A stretch of 64,000 nucleotides of DNA, from the NCBI RefSeq assembly GCF_003418935.1, contig NZ_QVMT01000004.1, forward strand, positions 124,282-188,281, read 5' to 3'. The notes below the pieces were generated by a model. The model saw nothing but the letters and a program-made list of their open reading frames with translations, was not told the origin of the DNA and ran no database searches. This document shows, one piece after another, positions 18,504-26,386 of the stretch; the stretch's first letter is position 1, and every line of letters begins with the position of its first letter. The stretch comes from Emticicia sp. C21. Lineage in GTDB: Bacteria > Bacteroidota > Bacteroidia > Cytophagales > Spirosomataceae. Both the position numbers and the translations under genes were made by a program.

Positions 18504-18639
18504 GATATATTTTTCTTACTCCAGTCAAAGATATTCTGATTGGGATTAAAGTTTGATTCAAGTAAAAATAGAGATTTGGGTTGAGATATACATATGATTT
18601 TATTAACAATATCCAGAAAGAGTGGATAAAGTAAAATAA
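18500..18639 (-). pseudogene. 3' fragment of an unknown gene coupled to the 161-residue gene
   Basis: The minus-strand frame ending at 18500 stays open to 18730, but its first 30 codons or so are antisense to the thioredoxin relic starting at 18640. Only the last 45 residues or so (roughly LILLYPLFLDIV to NIFDWSKKNIS) look independent. I read this as the surviving 3' end of a gene whose 5' part was lost when it was joined to the relic. The 4-bp stop/start overlap with the downstream gene suggests the two once formed an operon. Confidence 0.35.
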
Positions 18640-18881
18640 GCGTTTGACGAGAGAGAAAATGCAAATCAGAAAGCCATCGCTTTAGTGCAGCGCAAATTGA
18701 GTTATCTGATAACAGTTCTTTTATTGACAATATAACATGATTCTGCCTTTCCGAGGTATCTCAATGAAAAGCATTTCATCAGGTTATTACTATTTTTGGT
18801 GGAGATAGCTGCGAAAAAGATTCTTTCAAATAATATAAAGAGGGCACTTATAAAGATGCCCTTAGAGATACTAAATTATAG
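18640..18881 (+). pseudogene. Decayed duplicate of the thioredoxin-like gene (3' half)
   Basis: Read with frameshifts, this stretch encodes FDERENANQKAIALVQRKL, then FHQVITIFGGDSCEKDSF, a stop, and YKEGTYKDALRDTKL. It lines up with the last 80 residues or so of the thioredoxin-like protein encoded at 17392-17946 (FDEKSNTNQAAIALLQGKL, FHQIITFIGGDSYKKESF, YKEGTYKEAFKVTKL). The CxxC half is gone. In-frame stops and at least two frameshifts show that it is dead. Confidence 0.85.
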
Positions 18882-18913
18882 TCATTAGCTTTATTGTTTT
18901 GAGTTCATAGGGT

Positions 18914-18950
18914 GGGCTGACGTCTTTAAAAGAAGTCAGCTCTTTTTGTT
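18914..18950 (+). terminator. Rho-independent terminator
   Basis: A stem pairing GGGCTGAC with GTCAGCTC (18914-18921 and 18935-18942) is followed by TTTTTGTTT. It lies 33 bp after the relic of the duplicated thioredoxin gene and was probably its original terminator. Confidence 0.7.
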
Positions 18951-19002
18951 TCATGACTATAATTGATTGCACAAAACTATAAGGGATTCCCTTTTTTGCA
19001 TA

Positions 19003-19038
19003 GCGTAAAAATACGCATTCTGTTAGGGGTTTTTACGC
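19003..19038. repeat. 9-bp inverted repeat
   Basis: GCGTAAAAA (19003-19011) and TTTTTACGC (19030-19038) form a perfect inverted repeat with an 18-bp loop, placed between two convergent 3' ends. The motif TAGCGTAAAAA recurs at 22653. No promoter is expected here, so a structural or repeat-family role is more likely than an operator. Confidence 0.4.
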
Positions 19039-19086
19039 AATCTTTACATCGGCTAACTAACAGACTCGATTTTAACACTAAACAAA

Positions 19087-19118
19087 AATCCCGATAAGGC
19101 CTAGGCCTTACCGGGATT
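19087..19118 (-). terminator. Terminator of the MFS transporter gene
   Basis: An inverted repeat of 15-nt arms (one G.U pair in the minus-strand RNA) with loop TA is followed on the minus strand by TTTTTGTTTAG. It lies 21 bp after the stop of the MFS gene. Confidence 0.85.
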
Positions 19119-19138
19119 GACATAGATTCTCCGCAAAA

Positions 19139-20398
19139 CTATTCTTCTAAGAAATCTAAATCTTTTCCGTGTGTTTCAGGAATAGTCAGAGTTGAGTAGA
19201 ATCCAATAGCAAAGCAAATTGCTCCCACAATCGCTCCGGCAATAATTACTCCTTGATCAGGCTTAAAGAATTTATAGAGAATGGTCATAATCACTACTGT
19301 ACCACGCACCATATTCGGCACTGTTGTAGCCGCAGTAGCTCTCAGGTTAGTACCAAACTGTTCGGCTCCTACTGTTACAAACATTGCCCAGTAACCTGTT
19401 CCTAGGCCTAACCAGCAACATACGCCATAAAGCATATTCGGGCTTTTGATACCGCCTGAAAACAAGAAGAATAATACACCAACAAGGGCAAAAGCCATCA
19501 TAGCGGCAATAGCTCTTTTACGTGAGTGAAACAAATGACTGATGAATCCACTCAGGAAATCACCAACTGAAATACCTACATAAGCCCACATAATAGCCAG
19601 ACCCGGGTCAACTTTTTCAGTAATACCCATTGCCTCACCAAACTCGTTGCTGAAATAGGTGAGAATACCAATGCAAAACCAGGTAGGAAGCCCGATACCA
19701 ATACATTTCATATATTTTATGAAGCGCTCACCGTTGGTAAAAAATGAAAAGAAATTCCCTCTCTCTACATGCTTCTTCCCTACTACATCTTTATAAATCC
19801 CTGACTCTATAACCCCTACTCGAAGTAATAGAAGAGCGACTCCCAAACCACCGCCTATCAGATAAGCAATCGTCCAGTCGCCTGAAAGTTTCACAGTAAA
19901 TGTAGCCACTACCGCCCCGCATAGACCTATACCAGCTACCAAAGATGTACCAATAGCACGCAGATGCTTAGGTAAAACTTCTGACACCAAAGTAATACCT
20001 GCTCCCAACTCTCCTGCCAAACCTACTCCAGCAATAAAACGTAGCCATTTATAGGCCTCCACCTTATCCATAAAACTGATATGAGGGATTAGACCGCAGG
20101 CAATATTAGCCAGGGAATAAGTAATAATTGAGCCAAAAAGTACTGATAAGCGACCTTTTTTGTCGCCTAATACACCCCATAAAATTCCTCCAATCAAAAG
20201 CCCAATCATCTGAAAGTTAATAATGGTTGTACCTACAGACGAGATTTCTTCTTTGGTAGAAAGACCAAGGCTTTCAAGGCTTTGCACACGCACAATGCCA
20301 AACAATTGCAGGTCATAAATGTCAACGAAATAACCAAGGGCAGCAACGATTACAGGAAGGCTAAAAAGATACTGCAAGGTCGTTTTTTCTTGCTTCAT
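19139..20398 (-). CDS. MFS transporter
   Basis: A 419-residue inner-membrane protein with about twelve hydrophobic segments in two halves. The loop after helix 2 reads GVLGDKKGRLSVL, the MFS signature (GxxxDxxGRR-like). A matching DFLSGFISHLFHSRKRA loop sits in the second half. The acidic residues DIYD in helix 1 and the overall layout resemble MFS sugar/acid symporters of the SHS/ACS type. Substrate cannot be assigned. The upstream DUF1080 gene (20483-21094) is on the same strand but separated by a strong terminator, so linked expression would need read-through. Confidence 0.88.
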   Translation of the reverse strand: MKQEKTTLQYLFSLPVIVAALGYFVDIYDLQLFGIVRVQSLESLGLSTKEEISSVGTTIINFQMIGLLIGGILWGVLGDKKGRLSVLFGSIITYSLANIACGLIPHISFMDKVEAYKWLRFIAGVGLAGELGAGITLVSEVLPKHLRAIGTSLVAGIGLCGAVVATFTVKLSGDWTIAYLIGGGLGVALLLLRVGVIESGIYKDVVGKKHVERGNFFSFFTNGERFIKYMKCIGIGLPTWFCIGILTYFSNEFGEAMGITEKVDPGLAIMWAYVGISVGDFLSGFISHLFHSRKRAIAAMMAFALVGVLFFLFSGGIKSPNMLYGVCCWLGLGTGYWAMFVTVGAEQFGTNLRATAATTVPNMVRGTVVIMTILYKFFKPDQGVIIAGAIVGAICFAIGFYSTLTIPETHGKDLDFLEE

Positions 20399-20435
20399 AG
20401 TGTTTAGGTATTTGATTTAGATTCAGTATTTCCAT

Positions 20436-20470
20436 AAAAATAGGCCGGATAAGCTATCCGGCCTATTTTT
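20436..20470. terminator. Perfect 16-bp bidirectional terminator hairpin
   Basis: The arms each contain TAGGCCGGATA or its complement, with flanking A5/T5 runs and a 3-nt loop (AGC). It lies between the DUF1080 stop (20483) and the MFS start (20398), so transcription of the DUF1080 gene should end here. Confidence 0.88.
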
Positions 20471-20482
20471 ACTAAGTATTTC

Positions 20483-21094
20483 TTAAAGTTCTTTAACAAC
20501 GATATTTTTCCATCTCACTTTAATTCCACCACCACTGTGAATTTGCAGAGCCAGTATACCGTCTCTTTCTCCAATTTTAGGATCATCCAGTTTAATCATT
20601 TCAGTACCATTCAGTATAGTAGTTACTACGTTATCTACTACTCTCACTGTCATAGTATTCCACTCTCCCATTTTCAGGGCTTTGTCTTTTTCAGCTTCTG
20701 GTTTAATAATCCAACCACGGCCATGAGACTCATAAATACCACCTGTATTGTGTCCCGGAGGAGCTACTTCTGCCTGCCAGCCTGTAATGGTAGTTCCGGC
20801 AATTGAAGAATGAAAAAACACACCACTGTTACCGTTTGCTTCTTGTTTGAAATCAAGTGTCAGCTCAAAATTTTTGAATTTCTTCTCAGTACCTAAATAA
20901 CCATATTGTTTGTCAGGACCGCTTTCGCAAACCAATATACCATCTTCAACATACCATTTTTCAGTACCGTATACCACCCATCCGGACAGGTCTTTACCAT
21001 TGAAAAGTTTTTCTCCTTTTTTGTTCTTTTGAGCAAAGCTCAGGGTAGAAATTAATAAAAAAGTAATAGTTAGGAAACGAAGTTTTGTGTTCAT
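20483..21094 (-). CDS. DUF1080 (3-keto-disaccharide hydrolase-type) exported protein
   Basis: A 203-residue protein with a signal peptide (about 1-21, LISTLSFAQ) and one concanavalin-like DUF1080 domain: LFNGKDLSGWVVYG, YGYLGTEKKFKNFELTLDFK, NSGVFFHSS, YESHGRGW, and GGIKVRWKNIVVKEL at the C-terminus. Members of this family include 3-keto-glycoside hydrolases and sugar-binding domains common in Bacteroidota and Planctomycetota. It is expected in the periplasm. The next gene downstream is an MFS transporter. The gene is divergent from the exported hypothetical protein at 21171. Short inverted repeats (AGAGT/ACTCT) in the 76-bp divergent spacer could be operators. Confidence 0.85.
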   Translation of the reverse strand: MNTKLRFLTITFLLISTLSFAQKNKKGEKLFNGKDLSGWVVYGTEKWYVEDGILVCESGPDKQYGYLGTEKKFKNFELTLDFKQEANGNSGVFFHSSIAGTTITGWQAEVAPPGHNTGGIYESHGRGWIIKPEAEKDKALKMGEWNTMTVRVVDNVVTTILNGTEMIKLDDPKIGERDGILALQIHSGGGIKVRWKNIVVKEL

Positions 21095-21170
21095 TTTGAA
21101 TAGAGTTTATTTACTCTTACAAAGAAAAGATAAATTTCTTATCTTGCATCACCAAGCAAAAACTATTTGT

Positions 21171-21914
21171 ATGATAAACCGAATATTCAGCGTTTTTCTT
21201 TTGTCATTTTCTCTTTTTAGCTCCTTTTCTTTTGCGCAAAACTCTCTGTCGAAAGAAACTTTTGATGGTTTAATCAATAACAAAATACCTATCTTAATGA
21301 CCCTTACTTTCGATGATAACCTTATCTACGGAACGTTAGTCTATAAAAGAGTAGGACAAGCCATTAAAGTAGTAGGTTCTTTAGAAAATGGTAATGTATT
21401 ATTGCATGAGTTCGATTCAAAATCGGAAGTAACAGGGATTTATTACGGCACAAGGAAAGGCGATGAGATTACAGGCTTCTGGTCGAAACCTAATAGCGAT
21501 AAAGAAATGAGTTTTAGTCTGAAAAAAACTTCGGACATAAAAATAGAATCTACACCTATTAATACTACAGGAACTTATGCCTATAGCTTTGGTAAAGAAG
21601 CAGGAACGGGAAGCATATACGTAAATCAGATTAGTAAGGATAAAATCATAGTTGAGATGCAAGCCATCAGGGGTGCCCCGAGTTACAATCAGGCCATTAT
21701 TGAGAAAACTACCCTTAAACTGAATGGTAACCAGGCCCTTTATGAAAATAATGAGTTTGGAAAATGTAAACTCAAAATCATTTTCTTTGAGGGCGGTGCT
21801 ACCATTGTCTATCAGGATGAAGCCTTTGAATGTGGATTTGGTAATGCGGCTACAGTAGCGGGAAATTATCTGAAATACGATAGCAAAGTGCCAAAGTTTG
21901 AAAAGCAGGATTAA
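21171..21914 (+). CDS. Exported hypothetical protein
   Basis: A 247-residue protein that I do not recognise. A clear signal peptide (about 1-23, FLLSFSLFSSFSFAQ) fixes the start at 21171 rather than further upstream. The mature part looks all-beta, with two similar halves. Each has a short strand run, a GxYxG-type turn (TGIYYGTRKGDEITGFW, then TGTYAYSFGKEAGTGS) and a closing hydrophobic strand, so it could be a lipocalin- or beta-sandwich-like secreted protein. The stop overlaps the convergent Cys-rich gene by 4 bp. Confidence 0.6.
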   Translation: MINRIFSVFLLSFSLFSSFSFAQNSLSKETFDGLINNKIPILMTLTFDDNLIYGTLVYKRVGQAIKVVGSLENGNVLLHEFDSKSEVTGIYYGTRKGDEITGFWSKPNSDKEMSFSLKKTSDIKIESTPINTTGTYAYSFGKEAGTGSIYVNQISKDKIIVEMQAIRGAPSYNQAIIEKTTLKLNGNQALYENNEFGKCKLKIIFFEGGATIVYQDEAFECGFGNAATVAGNYLKYDSKVPKFEKQD

Positions 21915-22342
21915 ACGACCAATTCCTGAGTTTCGGTCATACTGATTCTCTCTTGCTCATCAGCCTCGATATTATTTGTAATAATAAAAGGGCAAACGGC
22001 GCAAGCTTTATCACCGGATTGATAAAACCATCGACAATTAGAACGAATACTACAGGTGGGAAGATGAGCAAAGCCGTCAAAACCCTGATTCATATTAAGT
22101 ACCCTGTCGATAACTGTACAGCGCGATCCATCCCATTGCCTACATCCACCTTCCACACATTTATTTGTAAATCTGAAGCGTTTTTCGGGTGTATTGCCTT
22201 GATGGGCAATGGCAACAAATTCATTAGTGACATCAATTTTCTGAGGCAATAAACTGACAAAACCCTCTTGATTGACAATACCAATGACTGCCGCCCCAGT
22301 TTCACAAGTGGCACTGGGGCAGGCTTTGTCAAGCGATTTCAT
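21911..22342 (-). CDS. Cys-rich protein, possible metal- or Fe-S-binding
   Basis: A 143-residue protein that I cannot place. It has nine cysteines in three groups: Cys8-x4-Cys13, Cys62-x4-Cys67-x7-Cys75, and Cys97-x5-Cys103-x10-Cys114-x2-Cys117. The last group reads TCSIRSNCRWF, then ACAVCPFIITN. It has no signal peptide, so it should be cytoplasmic, where such spacing suggests a Zn site or Fe-S cluster rather than disulfides. The first half carries GAAVIGIVNQEGFVSLLPQ. The ATG shares its A with the TGA of the upstream gene, so the two are translationally coupled. Confidence 0.65.
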   Translation of the reverse strand: MKSLDKACPSATCETGAAVIGIVNQEGFVSLLPQKIDVTNEFVAIAHQGNTPEKRFRFTNKCVEGGCRQWDGSRCTVIDRVLNMNQGFDGFAHLPTCSIRSNCRWFYQSGDKACAVCPFIITNNIEADEQERISMTETQELVV

Positions 22343-22593
22343 CAGCCGTATCGGTTTACGATGTCGAAAGTTTTAGACACCTCAATGGCACGGAAATCTT
22401 TAAAACGGCGAAGCCAGATTCCCAGCCATTCAGGATTGATTTTCAACATATCTTTTTTCCCGATGGCAGCGGAGTGGTCAATACCGGCAACGTGCTTGGA
22501 CACTACCGCATTGAGTTCTTTTTGCAAGGCTGATTTTTGTTCTTTCGATAACTCAATGTTCTCAAGAACGACATTAAATTTTGTAGAAGGCAT
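22342..22593 (-). CDS. Small hypothetical protein coupled to the Cys-rich gene
   Basis: An 83-residue protein with no family I recognise. It starts MPSTKFNVVLENIELSKEQK, continues with a helix ALQKELNAVVSKHVAGID and ends LGIWLRRFKDFRAIEVSKTF, and is probably alpha-helical and cytoplasmic. A longer start at 22626 is possible, but a TACCTTTG -7 box covers 22624-22631, which makes that ATG an unlikely translation start. The stop codon overlaps the next start (TGATG). It could be a leader, chaperone or partner for the Cys-rich protein. Confidence 0.55.
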   Translation of the reverse strand: MPSTKFNVVLENIELSKEQKSALQKELNAVVSKHVAGIDHSAAIGKKDMLKINPEWLGIWLRRFKDFRAIEVSKTFDIVNRYG

Positions 22594-22623
22594 GGCTATA
22601 AAGTTTTGTAAAACATTATGGCT

Positions 22624-22631
22624 CAAAGGTA
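22624..22631 (-). promoter_or_regulatory. -7 promoter box (TACCTTTG)
   Basis: TACCTTTG matches TAnnTTTG exactly on the minus strand, 31 bp before the preferred start of the small gene at 22593. It implies a short leader and supports that start over the one at 22626. Confidence 0.45.
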
Positions 22632-22652
22632 GGTAAGATAAACTTTGCTTTT

Positions 22653-22688
22653 TAGCGTAAAAAGTCGTGAATCATAGCGTAGAAATAC
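22653..22688. repeat. 22-bp spaced direct repeat, possible operator
   Basis: TAGCGTAAAAA (22653) and TAGCGTAGAAA (22675) are direct repeats exactly 22 bp apart in the divergent spacer between the Cys-rich operon and the NTF2-like gene. Two helical turns is the spacing expected for a dimer binding direct repeats, as with LytTR regulators. It lies just upstream of the minus-strand -7 box. Confidence 0.4.
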
Positions 22689-22727
22689 TTAATTTCTTTA
22701 TATTTCAATCAATAAACCAAATAACCA

Positions 22728-23183
22728 ATGAAAAAACTATTTACACTCTTATTCCTGGTAATCTCAATATCCGCTTTTGCTCAGACAGACGAAGAGCAAA
22801 TCAAAGCCAGTATTAATCAGGTTTTTGATGGGATGCGTAAAAATGACACTACGCTTATCAGACAAGTGCTATACCCTTCATGCTTTCTGAAATCAATCGG
22901 AAAAAATAAAGACGGTGTAGTAAAACTACAGGAAGACCAGATTATTGACTGGCTGAAATCGGTAGGTACTAAACGTGATGGTGTAGTGCTTGACGAAAGA
23001 TTAACTTCTTATGATATAAAAATAGATGGCGAAATGGCTATGGCCTGGACACCCTATGAATTTTACGTGAACGATAAATTCAATCATTGCGGGGTTGATG
23101 TATTTACGATGATGAAAACTGATAAGGGTTGGAAAATTGTAGGTATTGTTGATACCCGTCGTAAAGACAATTGCAAGAAATAA
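22728..23183 (+). CDS. Exported NTF2-like (nuclear transport factor 2 family) protein
   Basis: A 151-residue protein with a signal peptide (1-19, LFLVISISAFAQ) and one NTF2/SnoaL-like cone fold: DEEQIKASINQVFDGMRKND, a middle region YPSCFLKS, then AWTPYEFYVNDKFNHCGVDVFTM and a final strand GWKIVGIVDTRR. The family covers ligand-binding proteins and enzymes, so function cannot be assigned. The SMP-30-like gene follows after 43 bp in the same direction, suggesting one operon of periplasmic proteins. Confidence 0.8.
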   Translation: MKKLFTLLFLVISISAFAQTDEEQIKASINQVFDGMRKNDTTLIRQVLYPSCFLKSIGKNKDGVVKLQEDQIIDWLKSVGTKRDGVVLDERLTSYDIKIDGEMAMAWTPYEFYVNDKFNHCGVDVFTMMKTDKGWKIVGIVDTRRKDNCKK

Positions 23184-23226
23184 TAATATCCAGTGTTCGT
23201 TGTTTATAGAACTATCAAATTCTGCC

Positions 23227-24126
23227 ATGAAAAAGACAGCCCTTATTGTAGTAATGTTGTTGAATGCTACTTGCATTTTTGCTCAAAAAAATATCTTTAT
23301 TGCTTCCGATCTGACCAAAGAGGGAGAATTCACCAATAATTGCGAAGGTCCATCAGTTGACAAAGACGGAAATATTTATGCTGTAAATATCAATCAGGAT
23401 GGTACTATTGCCAAAATTAGTTCTGATGGAAAAACAGCTATTTTCCTGACTTTACCCAATGGCAGTGTAGGCAACGGGATACGTTTTGGGGCAGAAAACA
23501 CTTTTTTCGTGGCAGATTACACACAACACAATGTACTAAAGGTAAATTTGAAAACCAAACAGGTAAGTGTGCTGGCGCACGTACCATCCATGAATCAGCC
23601 CAATGACCTGGCTATTATGAACAATGGAACTATCTTTTGCAGCGACCCTAACTGGAAAGAAAGCACGGGACAAATCTGGAAAGTAACCCAGGATGGTAAG
23701 GCTGAGTTACTGGTAAAGGATATGGGTACAACGAATGGTATTGAGGTAAGCCCTGACGAGAAAACATTGTATGTCAATGAGTCGGTACAGAAAAACGTTT
23801 GGGCTTTTGATATTACCCCGCAAGGTGCATTAACTAACAAACGTCTGCTGATAAAATTTGAAGATGGCGGTATGGATGGTATGCGCTGCGATGATGAGGG
23901 AAATCTGTATATTACCCGCCACGGACTTGGGATAATAGATATTGTTTCTCCGCAAGGTAAAGTTATCCAGACCGTGAAAATGAAAGGCAAGCTGACCTCC
24001 AATATCTGTTTTGGCGGTAAAGATGGCAAAACTTGTTATGTAACGCTACAAGACCGTAAATGTCTGGAAACTTTCCGAAGTAACAATCCAGGTAGAGAGT
24101 GGCATATGATGAAAAAGTTTAAGTAA
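23227..24126 (+). CDS. SMP-30/gluconolactonase-like exported protein
   Basis: A 299-residue six-bladed propeller protein with a signal peptide (about 1-20, ending CIFAQ). The markers are NCEGPSVDKDGNIYAVN with its metal-ligand Glu, PNGSVGNGIRFG, MNQPNDLAIMNNG with the Asn ligand, TNGIEVSPDEKTLYVNES and GGMDGMRCDDEGNLYITRHG with the Asp ligand. These match the SMP-30/LRE metal site (Glu, Asn, Asn, Asp). The probable activity is lactone hydrolysis on sugar lactones in the periplasm. The start at 23227 is fixed by the signal peptide. It converges on the ADC-like gene with a 5-bp gap. Confidence 0.88.
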   Translation: MKKTALIVVMLLNATCIFAQKNIFIASDLTKEGEFTNNCEGPSVDKDGNIYAVNINQDGTIAKISSDGKTAIFLTLPNGSVGNGIRFGAENTFFVADYTQHNVLKVNLKTKQVSVLAHVPSMNQPNDLAIMNNGTIFCSDPNWKESTGQIWKVTQDGKAELLVKDMGTTNGIEVSPDEKTLYVNESVQKNVWAFDITPQGALTNKRLLIKFEDGGMDGMRCDDEGNLYITRHGLGIIDIVSPQGKVIQTVKMKGKLTSNICFGGKDGKTCYVTLQDRKCLETFRSNNPGREWHMMKKFK

Positions 24127-24131
24127 TATAT

Positions 24132-24821
24132 CTACCTCTTCTTAAAGTAATCGTTTATCACCTTTGGAAAAGGAAAGGTCATTTTAAAATTTTTAATAGA
24201 TACTATAGCCAGTAATTTTGCTTGTGAAATATCAGGGAAATACTGGCTATTTACTTTTATACCTGATAGTTTAGCAAATGATGCTTTGCCATTCGTAGAT
24301 AAATGAGTAATAAGTAAATCGTTGTGAAGCTTTTGAGCTAGTTTCAATGGGAAGAACTTTGTGGTAACTGGAAAATTGAAATCGCCTTTTTTCAAACGAG
24401 CCTTAAAGAATACCTCATTATTAGTTTTTACTTCTATAATTTCTTCTCGTTCACTGATTTTTTGAATGTTGAAATCGGCCAATTCCTTTGGTATTCCCCA
24501 GTTCTCTCTTCCATTCCAGACACTATTATAAGATGAGACATAAATTTTCGATACTCCCCACGTTTTGATTGAAGCTTTGCTGAAATCGAATTTTCCGGGT
24601 ACAAATAGCAGTTCTCTATAAGGTCCAACATTAGAAGTTGTATAGTCTAGAAACATGACTGTACCCAAACCTAAAAGTCCATGCTTATATGCACTTTTCT
24701 GAAAATCATCCAAAAAACCCTGTTCCTGCACAAATACTTTCGAAAAACGAAACAGAAAGACGTATCCGTTTCCCGTTAATTTCCAGGGTGGTGGCGCAAT
24801 TTGTGTGGGTCCAAGGCTCAT
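24132..24821 (-). CDS. Acetoacetate decarboxylase-like protein
   Basis: A 229-residue protein of the ADC-like beta-barrel superfamily. It begins with PPPWKLTGNGYVFLFRF. GPYRELLFVPG is the strand that carries the catalytic region in true enzymes, and VWNGRENWGIPKELADF is a family hallmark. I do not see a confident equivalent of the Schiff-base lysine pair, so decarboxylase activity is doubtful. Many such relatives are of unknown function. The gene lies 3 bp after the FMN reductase gene and must be co-transcribed with it. Confidence 0.75.
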   Translation of the reverse strand: MSLGPTQIAPPPWKLTGNGYVFLFRFSKVFVQEQGFLDDFQKSAYKHGLLGLGTVMFLDYTTSNVGPYRELLFVPGKFDFSKASIKTWGVSKIYVSSYNSVWNGRENWGIPKELADFNIQKISEREEIIEVKTNNEVFFKARLKKGDFNFPVTTKFFPLKLAQKLHNDLLITHLSTNGKASFAKLSGIKVNSQYFPDISQAKLLAIVSIKNFKMTFPFPKVINDYFKKR

Positions 24822-24824
24822 ATT

Positions 24825-25385
24825 TTAAAAGGCAATCAGTTCTTTGGCTTGTCTTTCAAGAAATCTCTTATAAATATTGCAAACATGTTGCGCTTTAGCA
24901 TCATTCGGGTCTCTTGGGTTAAAATCTTCCCCATCAAAATGTTCCCAGATTCTCCCTAGTTTGATACGTAAGCCCATTACATCTGTTTCCATATAACTCA
25001 ATATATCATTCAGATGCCCTAAACCAGCAACATTACCCTGAACACCTGAAGATACACCCACTAAAGCTGCTTTTTTATAGTGAAAACTATCAGGATATCG
25101 CAACCCATCAAGAAAGGTTTTTAAAACACCCGGAAAAGAACCATTGTATTCTGGTACAACAAAAACGAATTTATGTGTAGTGTCTACAATAGTCTGAAAC
25201 TCATTAAATAAATCGTTCTTGCCATAATTATGGTAAAGAGCTGAAAAAGCAAAGTCTTCCGGCAAAGTAGCCAAATCTATCAGCTGGCTTTTTGCCCCTA
25301 ACGATTCTAACAATTTCTGATAATATATACCGACTTTTCTTGAAGCTGAATTAGGACGATTGGTACCAATGATTACTCCGATCAT
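24825..25385 (-). CDS. NAD(P)H-dependent FMN reductase family protein
   Basis: A 186-residue flavodoxin-fold enzyme of the NADPH-dependent FMN reductase family. IIGTNRPNSASRKV is the FMN-phosphate loop, and VPEYNGSFPGVLKTFLDGL is the family's second signature. The GVSSGVQGN loop supports flavin binding. It probably reduces flavins, quinones, azo or nitro compounds with NAD(P)H in the cytoplasm. It is the first gene of a two-gene operon with the ADC-like gene and is divergent from the AlkD-type gene across a 102-bp spacer. Confidence 0.88.
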   Translation of the reverse strand: MIGVIIGTNRPNSASRKVGIYYQKLLESLGAKSQLIDLATLPEDFAFSALYHNYGKNDLFNEFQTIVDTTHKFVFVVPEYNGSFPGVLKTFLDGLRYPDSFHYKKAALVGVSSGVQGNVAGLGHLNDILSYMETDVMGLRIKLGRIWEHFDGEDFNPRDPNDAKAQHVCNIYKRFLERQAKELIAF

Positions 25386-25487
25386 TTTAGAGAAAATTAA
25401 TTAAAAAAGGGTAAAGATTAATACCTCCCCACAGATTGTATTCTATCTTATTATTATCTTTAACAAAAATAACTCTAAATCGTTTCA

Positions 25488-26204
25488 ATGAACGAACTCA
25501 TTTCAGAATTACAGGCAATTGCCACCCCCGAACGGGCTAAAGCATCTGCCTGGTTTTTCAAAACAGGAAAAGGACAATATGGAGAAGGTGATGTTTTTAT
25601 TGGTATAACAACGCCAGATCTCCGTGCCATTTGTAAGAAATACGGTTCATTATCTTTGGAAAATTTACAGGTTTTGCTCAACGACCCTATTCATGAATAT
25701 CGTATGGCTGCTCTAATGATTCTGGTGAATCAAATGAAAAAAGCTAAAGGAGATGCCCAGAAAAGTATTTATGACTTTTATCTGAAGAATACCAAGCAAA
25801 TCAATAATTGGGATTTGGTCGATGCTTCGGCTCGTGATATTGTAGGGTATTATTTATTCGACAAAGACCGGCAGATATTATATGATATGGCTCACACCAA
25901 TCATCTCTGGACGCAACGTATAGCCATTATTGCCAGTTGGTATTTCATTAATAAAAATCAATACGAAGACACTTTCCGGATTGCTGAAATTCTGCTTTCG
26001 CATAAACATGATTTAATTCATAAAGCGGTCGGCTGGATGCTTCGGGAGATATGGAAAAGAGAAGAGGCCGGTGGCATAGAAGCCAAGCAAGTAGAGCAGT
26101 TTTTAAAGAAAAATATCAGTAGGATACCAAGAACGGCACTTCGGTACAGTCTCGAGAAAATGACTGAGGAGCGGAGGAAGTATTTTATGACATTACGTCC
26201 CTAG
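25488..26204 (+). CDS. AlkD-type DNA alkylation repair protein
   Basis: A 238-residue HEAT-repeat DNA glycosylase. The residues that line the DNA groove in Bacillus cereus AlkD (Trp109, Asp113, Arg148, Trp187) line up with Trp108 and Asp112 (in NNWDLVD), Arg144 (in WTQRIAI) and Trp183 (in VGWMLRE). The whole active surface is therefore conserved. AlkD excises 3- and 7-alkylpurines without base flipping. The helical pairs run the whole length, and size equals the family norm. It is transcribed alone. A TATCTTTA stretch at about 25453-25460 may be its -7 box. Confidence 0.9.
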   Translation: MNELISELQAIATPERAKASAWFFKTGKGQYGEGDVFIGITTPDLRAICKKYGSLSLENLQVLLNDPIHEYRMAALMILVNQMKKAKGDAQKSIYDFYLKNTKQINNWDLVDASARDIVGYYLFDKDRQILYDMAHTNHLWTQRIAIIASWYFINKNQYEDTFRIAEILLSHKHDLIHKAVGWMLREIWKREEAGGIEAKQVEQFLKKNISRIPRTALRYSLEKMTEERRKYFMTLRP

Positions 26205-26386
26205 CCATTCGGCGAATCGTCCCTGAAGGTGGATAATTTAAAAATATTCATTATATTTCCATCTGAGATATCCCTTGAACCTAATGAGGCATTTTACAAA
26301 GCACTAAGATTGTACTCATCTTATACTCCTTCAAACAGTTTAATGAAAACAACTCTTTAAATTACAGAGAATAATATTATTTAACC

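Noticed and set aside
18500-18730. A 76-codon minus-strand frame taken as a whole gene
   Set aside because: Its first 30 codons or so are antisense to the thioredoxin relic, so only the 3' part was kept, as a gene fragment.
19003-19038. Inverted repeat as an operator
   Set aside because: It lies between two convergent 3' ends where no promoter is expected.
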